NCBI GenBank assembly: GCA_002633005.1
Contig: NMRA01000087.1
Location: 62,001-126,000 of the forward strand
Length of the DNA: 64,000 nt
Direction of reading: 5' to 3'
Source: Phoronis australis
Lineage: Eukaryota > Phoronida > Phoronidae
Positions 11,801-26,800 of the stretch are shown piece after piece. Within the stretch, counting starts at the first letter, position 1; the number at the start of each line of letters is the position of its first letter. Under the pieces are notes generated by a model. It was not told the DNA's origin and made no database searches. It saw nothing but the letters and a program-made list of their open reading frames with translations. The position numbers and the translations under genes were made by a program.

Positions 11801-14800
11801 TTAGCTGTACAAACTTGCACTAATAGCAATTTATAACATCATATGACCACGTTATGGCAGTACGGTAGTATTGTCTCAGCAGCCGCAATTAAAGCTACGG
11901 CAGCTAGATATTCTGTGGATGACGTAATATCGCAAATTATTCAAGATTTACACTCAGAAGCTGAGTTTTAACCATCCAACCATGTATGTAAGCATTCAGA
12001 ACCACATAAAATTTTCAAGCAAATTATTACATTTCATAGCCTTTTTTTGCCTGTGCAACCAAATTTTCCAATTTCCACAACATTTAATTGACACTGAGAA
12101 GTGCGTCTCGCGCTAGAAAGTTGGCAGCGAAAGAGTTAACCTCAACTTAAAATAAAAGCCATTTCTCACCCTATCTAGACCGTCAGTCTGCGCGACGGTT
12201 TTCACTAGCTTGTACAATGGTGAAGAGGAGATGAGTATGGAGTTCTGTACATAAATGACGGCGGTGAATCGTGATGATGGTGCCATCTGTAGGTGGTCAT
12301 AGTAGAACGGATAATCAGGCAGACGCACCGAGAAATCAGACGAGACTGCCAGAGCACCTGGTGGGGTATTCCAGACAAAGGCGGACGGCATAGGTCGTTG
12401 GTAGACACGTGACTTGATGATCTGCACAAAGAGAACCAGGTCACTGAAGGGGAGCCATGTTGAATTGGCACATATTAGAGATGACGGCCATGTTGGATTT
12501 GTGTGGTCTGATCTTTTCCAACATTTACATTTTTAAATAGAATTTTGCATTAATTGAGACTTTCAGATATGTCATTTTGTCAACAATGACATAATTATTA
12601 TAACTATTTTGAGAAAATCGTCACTGAATGACTTGAGTACAAGAATCTTGATGAACTTACACGTGGTGTGGTCAACTAAATTTCTCTCACCTCTAATGTG
12701 GTGTGAATGATTTTATCAACAGATGAGAAGTAGGTGTCCCAAAGGAACTGTGTCTGCTGGCGATAACTTAAGATGTCTGCCCTCGACACAGACCGTACAA
12801 TGTCAGGGACCTGAAAAGCAAAGTAAGCAAAATTTGAACTCGTAAACCACTATACACTTGTAAACCACTATACACTTGTAAACCACTATACACTTGTAAA
12901 CCACTATACACTTGTAAATCACTATACACTTGTAAACCACTATACACTTGTAAACCACTATACACTTGTAAACCACTATACACTTGTAAACCACTATACA
13001 CTTGTAAACCACTATACACTTGTAAACCACTATACACTTGTAACCACTATACACTTGTAAACCACTATACACTTGTAACCACTATACACTTGTAAACCAC
13101 TATACACAAGTGTCTGAGTTCCCATTTAAGTGATGAGTTTGAAATATCAGACCAAAATTTAGTTTCACTACAACTAAAAAACTATTAAGGCACAGAAATT
13201 TACTGCATAATGCATAATGGTTTGTACATGAAACGGAATACTTTAGCTGGCTGAAGTTCACGAGGTTACTTCACTAGGAAAGCGAAAGAGATCTTGTCAT
13301 CCTAAAAATCAGCATGCCAGGGACATTAGTGTCTTTTGTAAAATACTATTGTCTTGGTTCAGAGTAGCAAGTGTCGTAGTTTGTATTTTATCATGTACAA
13401 AGACTATTTCACAAATGATAATTTACTATTTGTAAATAATTTCCCTGTCGTACCCAGTGACACTTAAAAACACCACTGACTCAACCACAAAAACTGTAGA
13501 AAGAAATATCCCCAGACACATTATATGTGGTGCCTAGAAAAAACCCTTAATCATGACAGAATAATTTCCTGTTAGAATATGAAATGCCTGTGGTTTGAAG
13601 GCTGTGTCCCCAATTTCCAGAAACAATATACTGCGGAACAAACTAATGACATGAAAAACAAGAGAGAAAACAAGATTAATTTGTAGTTAAAAGAAATGAG
13701 GTTTGTTCATTTTAGTGCACAAACCAACGTGCCAAGGGTTGCTCGGTGTGATTAGACTGTCAGACAAGCTAACCAGCAGAGTTCAAAACAAGATTTATAG
13801 ACATGACGTAGTTTTCCATAGAAACCAAGTTTTTGTACAATTATTCTAAACCGGTTAAGAATTTCTCATTTAGAGCAGTTTATTTACTTTGGTTGCAACA
13901 AAGTTGAATGCTAGATATGAGTAATTCTTCACTACTTTACCACAAAAATCATAGCCAAAATTATCGTTTTCTGTGTTTTAAAGGCTGGTTCCCTTGCTAT
14001 AAATAAGAAAATTTGCCACATGTTGTCTTAACAACATCTACACAGTACAAGGCAAACAGACAATGGACTATTCAACATTTTCTTAAGCTTAAATTTTGGT
14101 GATTAATTGTCTGCAATATCGAGTGCTATAAACAGTTCTTCAGACATCACACAACAATCGGATAAATCCCACGGTTTGGGACAATCTGAATTGAATATCT
14201 TTTATTCTGAATGTTGAGACAAAGGTTGTTTTGGTGTTCCAATTTGGGACAATCCGTAAAACCTGAGACACCGAAATTTGAGCTGAAATTGAATATTTTT
14301 ATTTTAAATATTGGGACATAGACTATGAAGGCCTTCATCATATATCGGAAACTGTGTTTTTATCAACAGTCTCAGACTTCTATTATGTACTAAGTCAGCC
14401 ATAACTCTGGTCAAATGTTACAAAGTATGACCACAAAATTGACATGTGTGTACCTAGTATTTTACATCACCTTAAAATTTTCTGAATTGGAGAAATTCAT
14501 GATTTTGGGAGAGCCAATATTGCCCATTTTTAAAATTTGGTACAATCTCCAAACTTGAACGCAACAATTCACTTTTCACTGTCTCAAGCTAGAGAATTGC
14601 TACCGTATTCAGCGAATAAATTTTTAAGTTTTATGCAGCCCATCCTCACATTTGTCACCATGCACAGTGGTAGCTACACATGAACATCTGACCTCAACAG
14701 GCGCAGCATTAAACCACTATAGACATGTATGGGGATAAAATCATTAATGCAAATGGACTGCACAAGTAAATTTCCTAGAACAAAACATCTTCTCAAGCAA

Positions 14801-17800
14801 AGACGAACAAGAAGTCTTGGTCCAAAGTCTCCCGAAACATGAAGCAACGGTGCAATTTTAGTCTATCAATATACAAACTTTCTAGCACTATATAATAACA
14901 CAAAATCAAGCAAGTTCGCAAAATTCAACAACTTTGAAAAACCATTGCATTGCTAGGATTAGATGATTATTAGTAGGAACCAGAACCATGGTTTTGGACT
15001 ATACCTGTAACAGTAGTCGCTCATCACCGAAAATGAGCGCCCTCTTCCAGTCGATGACATCAGAGAATGGTAGCTGCCAGCCATTACTCAACACAACAGG
15101 TATACAGGCGGCCTGCAGCACCTCCAAGAACCTGCAATAGATGGCGTTCACGTCGATCTCGGATTCGGAAAAATTAGATGTTAATCTGGACAGTAAGTTT
15201 TTTGTTACGAATTTCAAATGTGATGCACCATGTATAGGAGATGGCAACACCTGGTGCCAGTTTGTTTACCTCTAAGGTAATTGGTCACGGGACTGGAGGA
15301 AAAGAGATGAATATCGAAACTACATGCTGGCCTACTACATTTTTCTGGACCATTATAGCACACAATTTCACAGACGGACATTTTGTTAAGTTTTGTTTTT
15401 CTCTGAATTACAAATGAAGAAATTGGAGCTCCCACTTCAATCAATATTCAGGTCACTAATTGGGACACTAAAGGGTCCCTCAATTTGTAAGCGCTTTAGT
15501 GCAAATCTCAAATTAAAATATAAAACAAATTGCAACTGAACAACCCTGACCAACATGGAAACAAATAATCTTAAAATTACATGAGGTCATCACCGAAGAC
15601 TGGATTCCCAGTGCACTGCAACCAGCGCTATCAGCAGAAAATTGAGCCGCAACAGATCTGACATCCGGTGTGAAATTGAAGTAAAAAATACTGTCAAGAG
15701 ATTATGAAATCCTTGACTACAGTCACATTTGAGGTCAAGTTGATACGCAATACTCTACAACCCAGTAACCATCTCTACTACTCTTTAGACACCATCATAT
15801 AACAAATTATCGGCTGTATATGATCAAGCTTCAGCAACAAACACTACATAAACAACTGACCAGGGGTACTAGAATAGTTTTGCACCTGCAGTTGAAAAAT
15901 TAGAATATCTAGCCAGTGGCAACTGGGCAGGAAAAACGGGAGCTTCTATGAGGAAGTCAGCCCATCTTAAATTTGTTTCCAAGACCATTGTCTTTTATTT
16001 TTCTAACTTGCAAGGAATGAAATGGTACGGCAACCTTTCGTTAAAAATGTCGAATTAGAAATTTTGTTGTTGGAAATGTGACCGCGAAAAAACGTGTCTG
16101 AGCAGCACCTCTTGTATACACCTATCATGGGAGTATATGACTTGCACCTGCATGCACATCGTGCAGTCAGGTACACCAGTGTGTCAATCAGTTACGCTAA
16201 AATCACACCAATTTCGGACAAAAATAGTTGACTAAATTCCCCCTTTTGTTTTTCAAGATGTCTGCCAACATTGTTGCGAATGCTCGAAATTGTTCATGAT
16301 ATTTCCCGATTGTAGGAATGGTAGAGAACTTGAACACCAGAACAGGATTATAATTTGATGCTACACATCCTTTCTGAAAAAAATGAGAAAATATAATTTC
16401 ACATGTCTACCGTACTGTGTCCTCAATTGGTGAGATTTCATTGTACCTGTCAATCAACTAGCTGTCAATCATCCACACATACCTAAATGAGCCAAGTCTT
16501 CTCCCTCTTGGTACTAAACAGAATGTTGAATTGTGTAACAGCGTCTGATAGTCAAACCTGCAACAGAAATTCGGATTCGTCAACGTTCAATTGTACATCA
16601 AAATACGCCTTTTTGAGGTATTATTCATCAGTGAAATGCAAAATGCCTTTGAGCTCTGAGCAAGGTATTGATATTCGAAGTTTTCTTCGACGGTGACAAG
16701 TTCATTTCATCATTTATTTCAGGATCCAGCACCACAGAAGCAAAGTTAAATCAATAATCACCCATCATTTTATCTGATGAAATCAATCAGTGTTTGACAA
16801 ATTGCAGTCACAATAGAAACTGACTGTAGCACACCAGTAGGCCTTTCACAAGGCACACAGAACTGAAGTAACAAAATTACTGAGATGAAAAGCTTACTAT
16901 ACAATTTGATTGCTTTTACTTATAAAGAATTTGATTTAGGTCATGTGTATCAGTTTATGTAACATTTGTGCACAGACACATATTTGTTCAACACAAGCGC
17001 ACCGACACACAGGCACACATCCAAACATAGGGAGAGAAAAGAAGAGACAGTACAATTTTCAACATCCTTGAGGCCTAATTCTCTAATCACAGAATGAAAG
17101 CTGCATGGAGATTATGAACTGTGGGCAATTGGGTTTCCTCTTGTGAAGTCTAAGCAAGTCACGCCTAGTAAAGACTTAGACACCCTGCATGCCTATGTAT
17201 TTCCCAGCAGAACAACATGTCATGAGGAAACCCATTAAGGAGGAGTTTCAATAGAACACAAGTCCAGTTAATTACCGACACACATTTTATCTTGGACTTT
17301 GCTAATTGATGAATAATAAGGAGGATATTTGTTACATAACATTAAATATAAGAGTTACATAACATGGTGTAATGCTGAACACCACAGGTTAGTATTGACT
17401 CATTGTGATTATCCACAGCATGTCAAACCAGTGGGAATGGTTAAATTCCCTGTTAGTGGACGGAAGTTAAAATGCCAATTTGACAGGAAATTGAAAAATG
17501 ACATACACTGTAAAACTCTTGGTTTAAAATAGCTACACAGATCCTGTCCTCACTTGGCAATACCTTTGATGTTGGTTTAAAAGCAACCACAGCTAATGGC
17601 AACACCCTGTTTACATCAACACACCTCTTGCAGTGGAATAAACTGAGTGGATGCATCTCTTACTGTGGAGTGGACTCAGTGGGGAAAATGCATTCTAATA
17701 TCCACATTCTATGTCCTATTTACGATTATTTCAAATTCCCACTTCTTTCAGTTGGCTATGACTGCAATGAAATCTCACCCGTATTGTATAAAACGAAACC

Positions 17801-20800
17801 ACATTTTTCGTTTTTCAAGGACTTGTAATGCTGTTGTAAATAGTCCCACTTTTTCAAGATCGTAGCTGTGTGGCATTTGGTTCATAAGACCGATCGCAGC
17901 CAAGACAGTAACAGGTACGTGACAGCGAGCACGACGTGTTCCTTACAATGACTAAAGATCGCAACTGATGGAAATGATCACACTCAATGGTCAAAATTCA
18001 CGAACCACTATTGTGAAGGAAATGTTCACACTCAATGATCAATTTCTTGCACCATTAATGTGAAAGAAATGTTCACACTCAATGATCAATTTCTTGCACC
18101 ATTAATGTGAAAGAAATGTTCACACTCAATGATCAAGTTCATGCGCCACTAATTTGAATTACACAGCTAAGCTTACAATCTTTGCTAAAACAGGCCTCAC
18201 ACTTAAGAGTTCCACTTGAAACCACTTATCTTTCATGAAAAAATGAGAAACTAAAATTATACTCATCCTCCCTCCCATTGTGCCTGACTCGGTGAAATGT
18301 TAACAAAAAAATAATAAGTTTTACTGAATTTTTCTTATTAACCACTACGACAAGTTCACCAGGTTTTAATGAACAACCCATGTCAATGTGGTTTTGAAAT
18401 CAAGTATTTTATGCACACAAACCCAGCACAGTAAACCCATCAGTGTTTATGCACACAAACCCAGCACAGTAAACCCACCAGTGACACGTAGTGGTTGGGT
18501 CACATGCTTCGGGCCAGACTGTGTTTTTTATCAACAAACACGGTAGATCCTTCCCATAGAAATTGGCCATGGATACCATTGGCTAACGAAGCTTGAATAA
18601 ATACAAGGGCAGATCAAATTTAACACCAAACTATCAAATCCAGACAGGGGAAATCAAATAGAGCATTCACAGGTGACACCGTTGAGCTCCTTCCCATGGT
18701 CAAACACACTGTCTCCCCTCTCCGTCCTTTCTCCCGATCCTGTATCCGAAAGCACTCAAGTGCCCTCTAGAACCAACGGAGAGTTGAAACATTTGAATTA
18801 TGTCATATGACATCATAATTTGGGTTCATCAAAATGTTACGAGACATATAAAAGTCAGACCAGGTATTTAATGCACAACCTCCAGCGTGTACAGTCATGA
18901 AGACAAGTTAAGCTTTCCCCAGCCCCCTTTTCGGGATATACCTGCCTTGAACGATCTCAGACTGAGCAAAACAATATGACAGTGAAATCAAATGTTTTTT
19001 TCACACACTGGAAGTTTCTCAAATTGTATTAAATACCAATTCAGGTGGTTCCAACTAATTACATGAAGTATCTGACTACAAGTGTTTATACTAAATAGGC
19101 TACCGCAATAAATTTGATTAGATGTTTGTATCTTTCTCAAGAGGAGGCAACATAAAGTAAGTCCTCACAAAAATTATCAATTCTCACACACAAAAAACCA
19201 AAGGGGCCCTTTACAGTAATTTTGATAATTCAAATGACTTTCACACTTGTCATTTTTTACAAACATGTTTGAGAGACATTTAGAAGCCAGTCGCCAGATT
19301 TTTTCAACACACTATGAAATGTCAAGCAGCACTATCAAACGCAAAACCAAACTGTTGGCTGGAGACAGATAACAGATCTCCATCAAGTGGCAACCATGCA
19401 CATTAGGTATACGGACTGACTAGGCCAGGCAAGGGCAGAGTTAATTATACAGAAAGGTATCGATTCCTTGACAACGAACTTACGGTGGGTGGGAAAACAT
19501 TTTCTCCGTAGACATTTCACATCATCAAAAGCAAACAACCAAGGCACGTTAAATTAAGTAAATGAGTTTCAAGGATGTTTGATGCATTTTTCCAGTAATT
19601 CGTCTGCAGTTAGAATCTCCGGTTGAGAGATTCGAAATTTATTCACTTTAAGTATGGAAGCCATATTATTAACGGTGTTGAGGAATAAAAACATACTCAT
19701 TGCATGCATGGTCTTGTTGCAACACACAAATGTTAGGTTTCTGAACAAAGAAACAGGTAGAGCAATTAACCATGGTGTATGTTAAGAAACTCTGGGGAAA
19801 ATGTCAAAATTGCCTTTAATTTTCATGCTGACAAACTCGGTATAAAGAAATTCGGACACAAGACAAGAAATACTGGCATCCCTTGGTGTGAAAGTGCTTT
19901 ATTTTTAATTCAACAACAAAAATCAGTTCAATGCCAGCCAGTCAATCAACTTGACAGAATACATGTACATTCAAAATAAAGCCTCAAATTTACTGTGGTC
20001 CATCTATCACTTCACACCTGTGTGAATTTCAATTCAGGTGCTCTATTTCTAAACAAAGGTACAGCAGCAGTCATTTGCATATCACTGATAACGTCCAGAC
20101 ATCGTAAATCAACAAGATGGTACCAATAATGGACCAAGGAGTTGTGGGTCAATTAAACCAACTGTAAATCACATAGCCTAGGGGTCAACCAAGGTCGTTC
20201 AAAGTGCAGGTGTGAGTCACAGAGTTCTCAGGGCGAAATACAAAATTACATAATTTGAAACTTAGAAACCAGTGTTTTCTAAAAAAAAATAAAAATTCTG
20301 TTCAATAATCTTGTAGAGAGAGCTGCAAAGTTCATGCAGTTTCAGGACTAATAAACAGTGTTGAGAAGTGGCTGGAGTGAATTCAATGTGGAGTCTCAAT
20401 ACGTCGAGTTTAAAGTAATGATAAGATGTACAACTGCATGGAGCCTTGGTTTGGTTGCCTTCTGAATGATGGGAGTTGTGACTGGATTTCAATCCGTAGA
20501 ACAACTGTTTAATCATGAACAATAGTGAATTGCCAAGGACAAGACTAAAACGATAAAAGCGCTTAAAGAGAATAACACGTAAAACTAAATTGTGCGAACA
20601 TTTTACACATCTGATCTTGTACAATTTTCAACACAACCTCAATGAAGAAGAATTGTTCAGAAATCGCACTAATATGAAATCTCAATAGAGCAAAAATGTG
20701 CACTTCACGGTTCGGATAAATGCGATTTACGTGGGCTTCACACTTGACTTGTAAATGAAAAACCTCAGGCAAAAATTGAACAAAACCACCCCACACACGT

Positions 20801-23800
20801 GCACATGTGCCGTGAGCATGAATCTAATTTTGTAACGAGGGAGCGGTCATAAAATGAGCAGCACTGACAATCACACAAACCCTATGACTTAAGTATTTCA
20901 ACACAGAGTTTACTAAAAGACGAAATGTAAAATCCATCAAAAAATTTTAAATAATAACCCTAAATGCCGTACCTCGAAAATATCTGTCTAACGATTTAAT
21001 ATTATCAGTATGAGGAAATACAATAAATACCATTACTGCCCAGAAGTCATTATATCTGGACAACTGTCAAATTGAGAACAAAATCTTCATATACACACTG
21101 TTATCAGACCTTTTCAACAACTTCATTCTGTTGGTACATTGCATAAGAAATGATACTTTCTGTAGGAAGACCATACTCAATTATTAAAGGTCCAACTATA
21201 AATCTACAGTTTCTGCCAAAAAAAATTATTCAGACTACTTAAGTTGTAACCTTTTGCAATTGGTCTGATCTGTTTCCTTACATGGATTTAAATACAGACC
21301 CAGGCCAGAGAAGAACTGGTAGTTTGTTGAGCTTTACACCAGGCCTCTGAACACCCCGTTCACATGCTGGCTAAAACTCTAGTATTTTCACGAGCACTTT
21401 GACTAGTAGCAAAAAACGTCGATCATATAAACAGTTTCAAGTGCTATTTTTACTGACAGTTTGAATTATCCCAAACCTGCTGACGTTTTCATTAGTATTT
21501 TGGTAGCCTGCAGAGTTATGATTTTTGTAACTTTTTACCAAACCCAATATGGCATTAATTGGGCAACATGAACATGAGTTTTTAGTAAAACTTGGCAAAA
21601 GAGAAAAAGTTCATTGATAGCAACACAACATGAGCAAATTTCAATGAATATAAATGTTAAAATGAAATCCGCTATTGCAGTTTTCTATACCAATTCGTAT
21701 TCGTTTTATTGAACTTTTGACTTTTTTCATGAAAATCTTAAAAGTCTGAAGCCCCTCAAGCAAAATGGAACATCTTAGAAACAACTCCTACAGGGATTCT
21801 GGAGAACAGCGTACAAAGCACAGTATCTAAGAGCTCCATGTGAATTTGATCAGCCATTTCTGACGTAATATTCCGAAGTTAGCCAAAGTTGGACTTTTTT
21901 CCAACAGCATCACAACACTGCAAGTCCACACCTCAAGGTGGGTCTGTACGCGCAACAATGACATTTGTCGCAATGACTGGCGAGAATAAAAGTACCTTCA
22001 CAGGTCACTTGTTGGTGATGACAATAAGTTGTACTGTAGCAAACCGGACAACAGTAAATAAAAGTGTTGAGTGAATGACAGCTATGTATTTTCTTGTTAT
22101 CCATGCTTCACAGGTATGTAAAGAACTACAGGAGGATCCAATAACCAAACCTGATAGAGAACGGATATTAATGGCATTGTTCCGAAATGATAACAAGCGA
22201 TAACCCATACACAAACTTTTGTAGTTATGGTAAAATCTAACTAATTTCAGATAAAAATAATTGCTGATAAATATATCATTCTTCATTTTTGAAAGATTTC
22301 TTAACACCGCTGTGAACCTCTACAATGTCACAAAACATAAGATGGTAGTTATGGCATAGCCATTAACCAGAGCACCTGCCAACGCCAACGCATTGCAAAC
22401 ATTATGTTTCTAGGGATGCAAACTCTTACCAGCCTCTCAACAATAATCAAAGTACAAGTAATATCTTGTCAAACATTAAAATAATCACCAGGGGGTGCTA
22501 AAGTAGTTAGAAACCATCCATATCTTTGTATCAAGTTCCATCACAATTTGGCTAGCCGCTTTGACAACAACCGAACGACAATGAAAATCTTGCCAAAAAC
22601 AAAAATGGTCAACAAGGGATGTTACTGCAGTTGAACATGCGCAGTGACTTGTCCTGTGCATAACCAGCATATGTCATTGTGCCAAGTATTGTCAAAATCT
22701 TTCATGTCATTTCGACAATTATTGACCATTAACCAATATGTTGACTACAGGTGGCGCCTTGCCACAGTGGTAGACTCCCTCCAAAAATCCATAGTAACTG
22801 ATGATCAAAGAAAATCTTGTCACCTGATAAATATCATCCCAAGAACTAAAATGTCTAGTAATCTTACTTTTATTACCTACACCAATCCCTTTTTGTTAGA
22901 AGAAACAGTATCACTACGTGGATTGCAGCGTTTAGTTTGCCCACCACCCCAGACATGGCTACTGACAATCTTTATAACAACCCCAGCCAACGACCAATCC
23001 ACACGTGAAGAGTGGGCGAAGTTGTCCACTTGAGAAACAAATTACACCGCTTTTTCAAAAGATAAGATCTGACGAGAAACCGGTGATAATACCCGCGATA
23101 ATACCGTGTAACAATCGAGATAGTCTTGTTCAAAGAGCAAATAAATTCACCGATAATGCTGTCCGAGTTCATTTATAGTCAACAGATGTGTTTTGTGAGT
23201 AAATGTAAAAAGCGTGAACTGTCAATAAAATTACAGGGGAACTGCGTTTGATGGACTGACTGTACCAAAGGCATGAACAGACAGTGGTCAAAAAAACTAA
23301 CGCTTTCCACAAAGCACATCTTTTCATGTGGAAAATTTGAATAAAACAATTGGGGTGAGAATTCAGACGATAACAGAATTGTTTAATTCTTAAAACATGC
23401 CTTATTTCGCATATTCATTTATCCACACTTAGTTGCCTTTAGATGTATTAAGTCTTTACTCCTCTTAAACCGAGATGAATGCTTCAGCAATGTATCTCAC
23501 ACAGCTAAGTTCTATGACACTTTCAGTAAAATCTCACCAAGCTCAGACAAAAATAATTGTAGACTTTTTCATTTTCAAAGACTTCGAACAAAGTTTTGAG
23601 TGCCCACAACTTCTCAAAATATTGTCCGGTAGTAGATATGGTGTAGACCTTGGAAATGATAAAGCACCTATTACGTTCCACTTATTTTCTATGAAAAAAG
23701 GGGAAAATTATATTTCACTTGTCCACAATCTTATGTCCCAAATTGATGAAATTTCAGGAATAAATTTAAAGGGGGCACTTTATAATAACATAATAGATAG

Positions 23801-26800
23801 GTATACTTTTAACCTACAGCCCCACCTAAGATCTAACTAACCTTTAGCAAAGATTTGACTGATCTAACACATAACCACCAGTTATAATCCTAGGTGAGCT
23901 AAATAGCATACAAAACAATTCCAACCTGATGTCTAGACGCTTTCAGACTCTGTGTCATTTTCATTGTTGCAGACAGAAGGGTAATGCTCACCTCAGAATT
24001 TGACACTGTTGAATTTTCTATTCTTCAAAATCCACGATGCATCAATCAGGTCAAAAAGGCATAATTTGACATTCATTTCCCAGGTTCCTAAGTGAATTCT
24101 AACTGGAAAGCTATACTGATTACCTTTAGAAGAATGAGAGCAGTTTTTGCAATAATCATCAATTACAATTAACCGCTTTTTTGGAGTAAGAATGACCCCG
24201 AAAATAAGAGAAGCCATAACAGGCCAGAAATAGACTCTACACTTATTGCCATTCAATTACAATCATCAATCACTTATTCATTTTGGTTATTTATCTAAAC
24301 ACCAAACCAGTTAAAACAGCATTCAACACGTGCTTTCTGTCAAAAAGCAAGTTTTGATTTTGGACATTCAGAATGATAATATTAGTCTTATCTTGTTCCT
24401 AATTCCATTTAGAAGTGATATCTGGGCTCGGAATGAACTGAAAGTTTCCCATTTCTTCCCACCAAGCTAGTAAAAGTTCAGGATACACTCTGACCAGAAA
24501 CCTTATGAGCCTGATCTCAAGTCATAATAAACCCGCATCAGTTCATTTGAGGCACAAAAATCACCTCAACTGACGAGCAATTCCAGACCAATTTTATAAC
24601 GTCATGTGAGCAAAATCAAAACTTGTTTTTAGACAGAAAGCACGGACATAATGCTTCTTTAATATTTCACAACTTACTAATAAAATTGCTCTAATTCATA
24701 GTCATTATTAATGACAAAATGTGACTGACAAATTGGTCAAAGGCTGATTTCTGAAGTGCTCGGATATGAGCTTTGTTTGGCAAAAAATAGATAGCAAATG
24801 TCACATAGTTAATGATAGCGTAAACGCTGTTTTGTTTGAACAGAAAATGTTAAAAGTTACACTGACATTTAATATCAGAACCTAGGAAAGATTTAAAATC
24901 AATGCATCAAACACAATCCGTCAAGTTTCAACATAAAAAACGATCAGAGGAAGAACAATTTTCGGGCACATGGCTCCCAAATGGCTGTAATTCCATGATG
25001 TTACGCGATACAAATCTTAAAAGGGTTATAGCCTCCACGAGTCACTGGCAATGAAAAAACTGAGTAAAAATGCCACCTAAGGAATGTCAGGCAGTGTATT
25101 AGCGACTGTAACACATCTTTGATCACACAGCCTTCTTTACCACCCTGCAGCTATATCCAACCGGCACACCACTAGCATCAGGTGTAACATAATCTCTAAG
25201 CACCTAACTTGACAAACAACCATGAAAGCATTAAAGTGAATACCACAAGAATTTAATTTTTTAAATATGGCAGGTGGTCTGCATTTTCAAAGCAAATTGC
25301 AGAATCTGCAAACAAATTAAGGAACACCTTCCAAGCGAAGAATTAAGTAATGGGTTCAGAGGTATCCTACACCGCGATAACTTTAGAACCGTGGCCCCGT
25401 GTCAATAGTGCATAAACATTTCCATTGAGCATTGTGATGGCTACTCTTACCAACAAGCTCACGAAAATTGAGTGGCAATCCTGGCTTTTTGTTTAGAATA
25501 AAACCCATTACATTCAGATTGTAGAACAAGGTCAATTAAGATTGGCCAATCAAAACTAATGTCAGCGATCAATGCAACAATGTTAGTGCTGGGATCAAGC
25601 GCATTATGCATGAAATTGAAAATATACAAATCCCAACAGCAGGATTCAGTTTGGCTTGCAGTTAACTGTTGAGGTCAATCACTTGTCAACCCCTACAAAA
25701 GGGCCCCCACAGATTTGAAGGCTTGTGTGTCAGTTGATCCAGAACCCCATAGCCACGTTTTTCTAAAATGCTCTCTCAATGCCTACGACAAAATGACCGC
25801 GCTTTTGAAATCAAACAGTGCGTTTACTTTCACAAACGACAGTGATTGACCAATTTTTTATTGCTTGTGCTCTGAATATCATCCAGAAAGCCACAGTAAG
25901 AAGGGGGCATTAATCAAACCCAAACTACCACGTACACTACCTACGGTAATATGGCAACCATTTGGAACACAATACAGTGAACAAGTGAAACTTTATTTTA
26001 TCAATTTTTCATAAAACGAAAAGTATGTAGCAGCTACACACCTTTAGTTTTATGAAAAAATTATTGCAGCATCAAATTAAACGCTTTCCATGATCAAGTT
26101 CTGAGACATAACTGCCACTAGACAATATTTTTAAAAATTTTGTCTTCACAACAATCTTAGAGTTCCTTGAAAACTTTTAAACAGCCAATTTCAACAATTA
26201 CTTAGTACAAAACTGGTCAAATTTTAACTTAGTAAGATTCATAGCACACGTAAAAATAAAACAAAGGTAGTGCAAGCAACTCTAGACAACAGTACCACGA
26301 GCCTCCTCTAGAACATTCATTGAGGATGTTTAATCAAGGCAGTGTACCCCAATGGATACAAGCAGACTGCCTGCGTGAAAAATATGTCTTTAATTAGCTT
26401 TATTATCAAAGAACAAACTCCACTGCATGTATGACAGAGTAGTCTGACCTAACCACACAGTCTGTTGGTCTGGACTTAATGGAAAGTCTGCATGACACCT
26501 CCACATTTTTAATGGATTAAGGCATTAAGTAACCAAGACTATGGGTACAAAGTTAAAGTTACTATTATAATGTAAGAAACAGACACCGTTGGACTCAAAG
26601 GTCTTATGTCACTTTTCGTGTTCACAGCCTCACCTTACAAACCCAACACTTGTTTAAAAAAGCTGAGAATGCCAAACACCCGCAAGCAATACAGAACGAG
26701 GAGCTAAGAAAATAAACTATGTGAGCGAAAAAAATCAGCGGCAGACTTGGGAAGCCTGTGGGGAAAATGTGATGAATTCACTTTCTGATCAGCAATCAAG

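Larger units (their letters stand above)
10283..12169 (-). other. EXT1 intron 5 (1.9 kb)
   Basis: GTGAGA donor and TTACAG acceptor. It holds the 20-bp minisatellite at 11346-11655 and a dispersed repeat copy at about 10565-10815. Frames reading through the minisatellite (11325-11804) are repeat artefacts. Confidence 0.8.

Noticed and set aside
11325-11804. Overlapping plus-strand frames rich in FKLVPIFSN-type repeats
   Set aside because: Open in several frames at once because of the 20-bp minisatellite; the region is an EXT1 intron on the other strand.
12768-13109. Repetitive open frames with VYSGLQ units, or a CRISPR-like array
   Set aside because: The frames only translate the 18-bp minisatellite next to EXT1 exon 4. 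Units are contiguous without spacers and the genome is eukaryotic.
15113-15118. CTGCAG|G as the exon 3 acceptor, as at the human position
   Set aside because: It would drop FLEVLQ, which is conserved and in frame upstream, and the 75-bp exon 2 would then join out of frame.
22644-23033. 129-codon frame in EXT1 intron 1 as a nested gene
   Set aside because: No domain, no poly(A) or splice context; length is within chance expectation for 39 kb on six frames.
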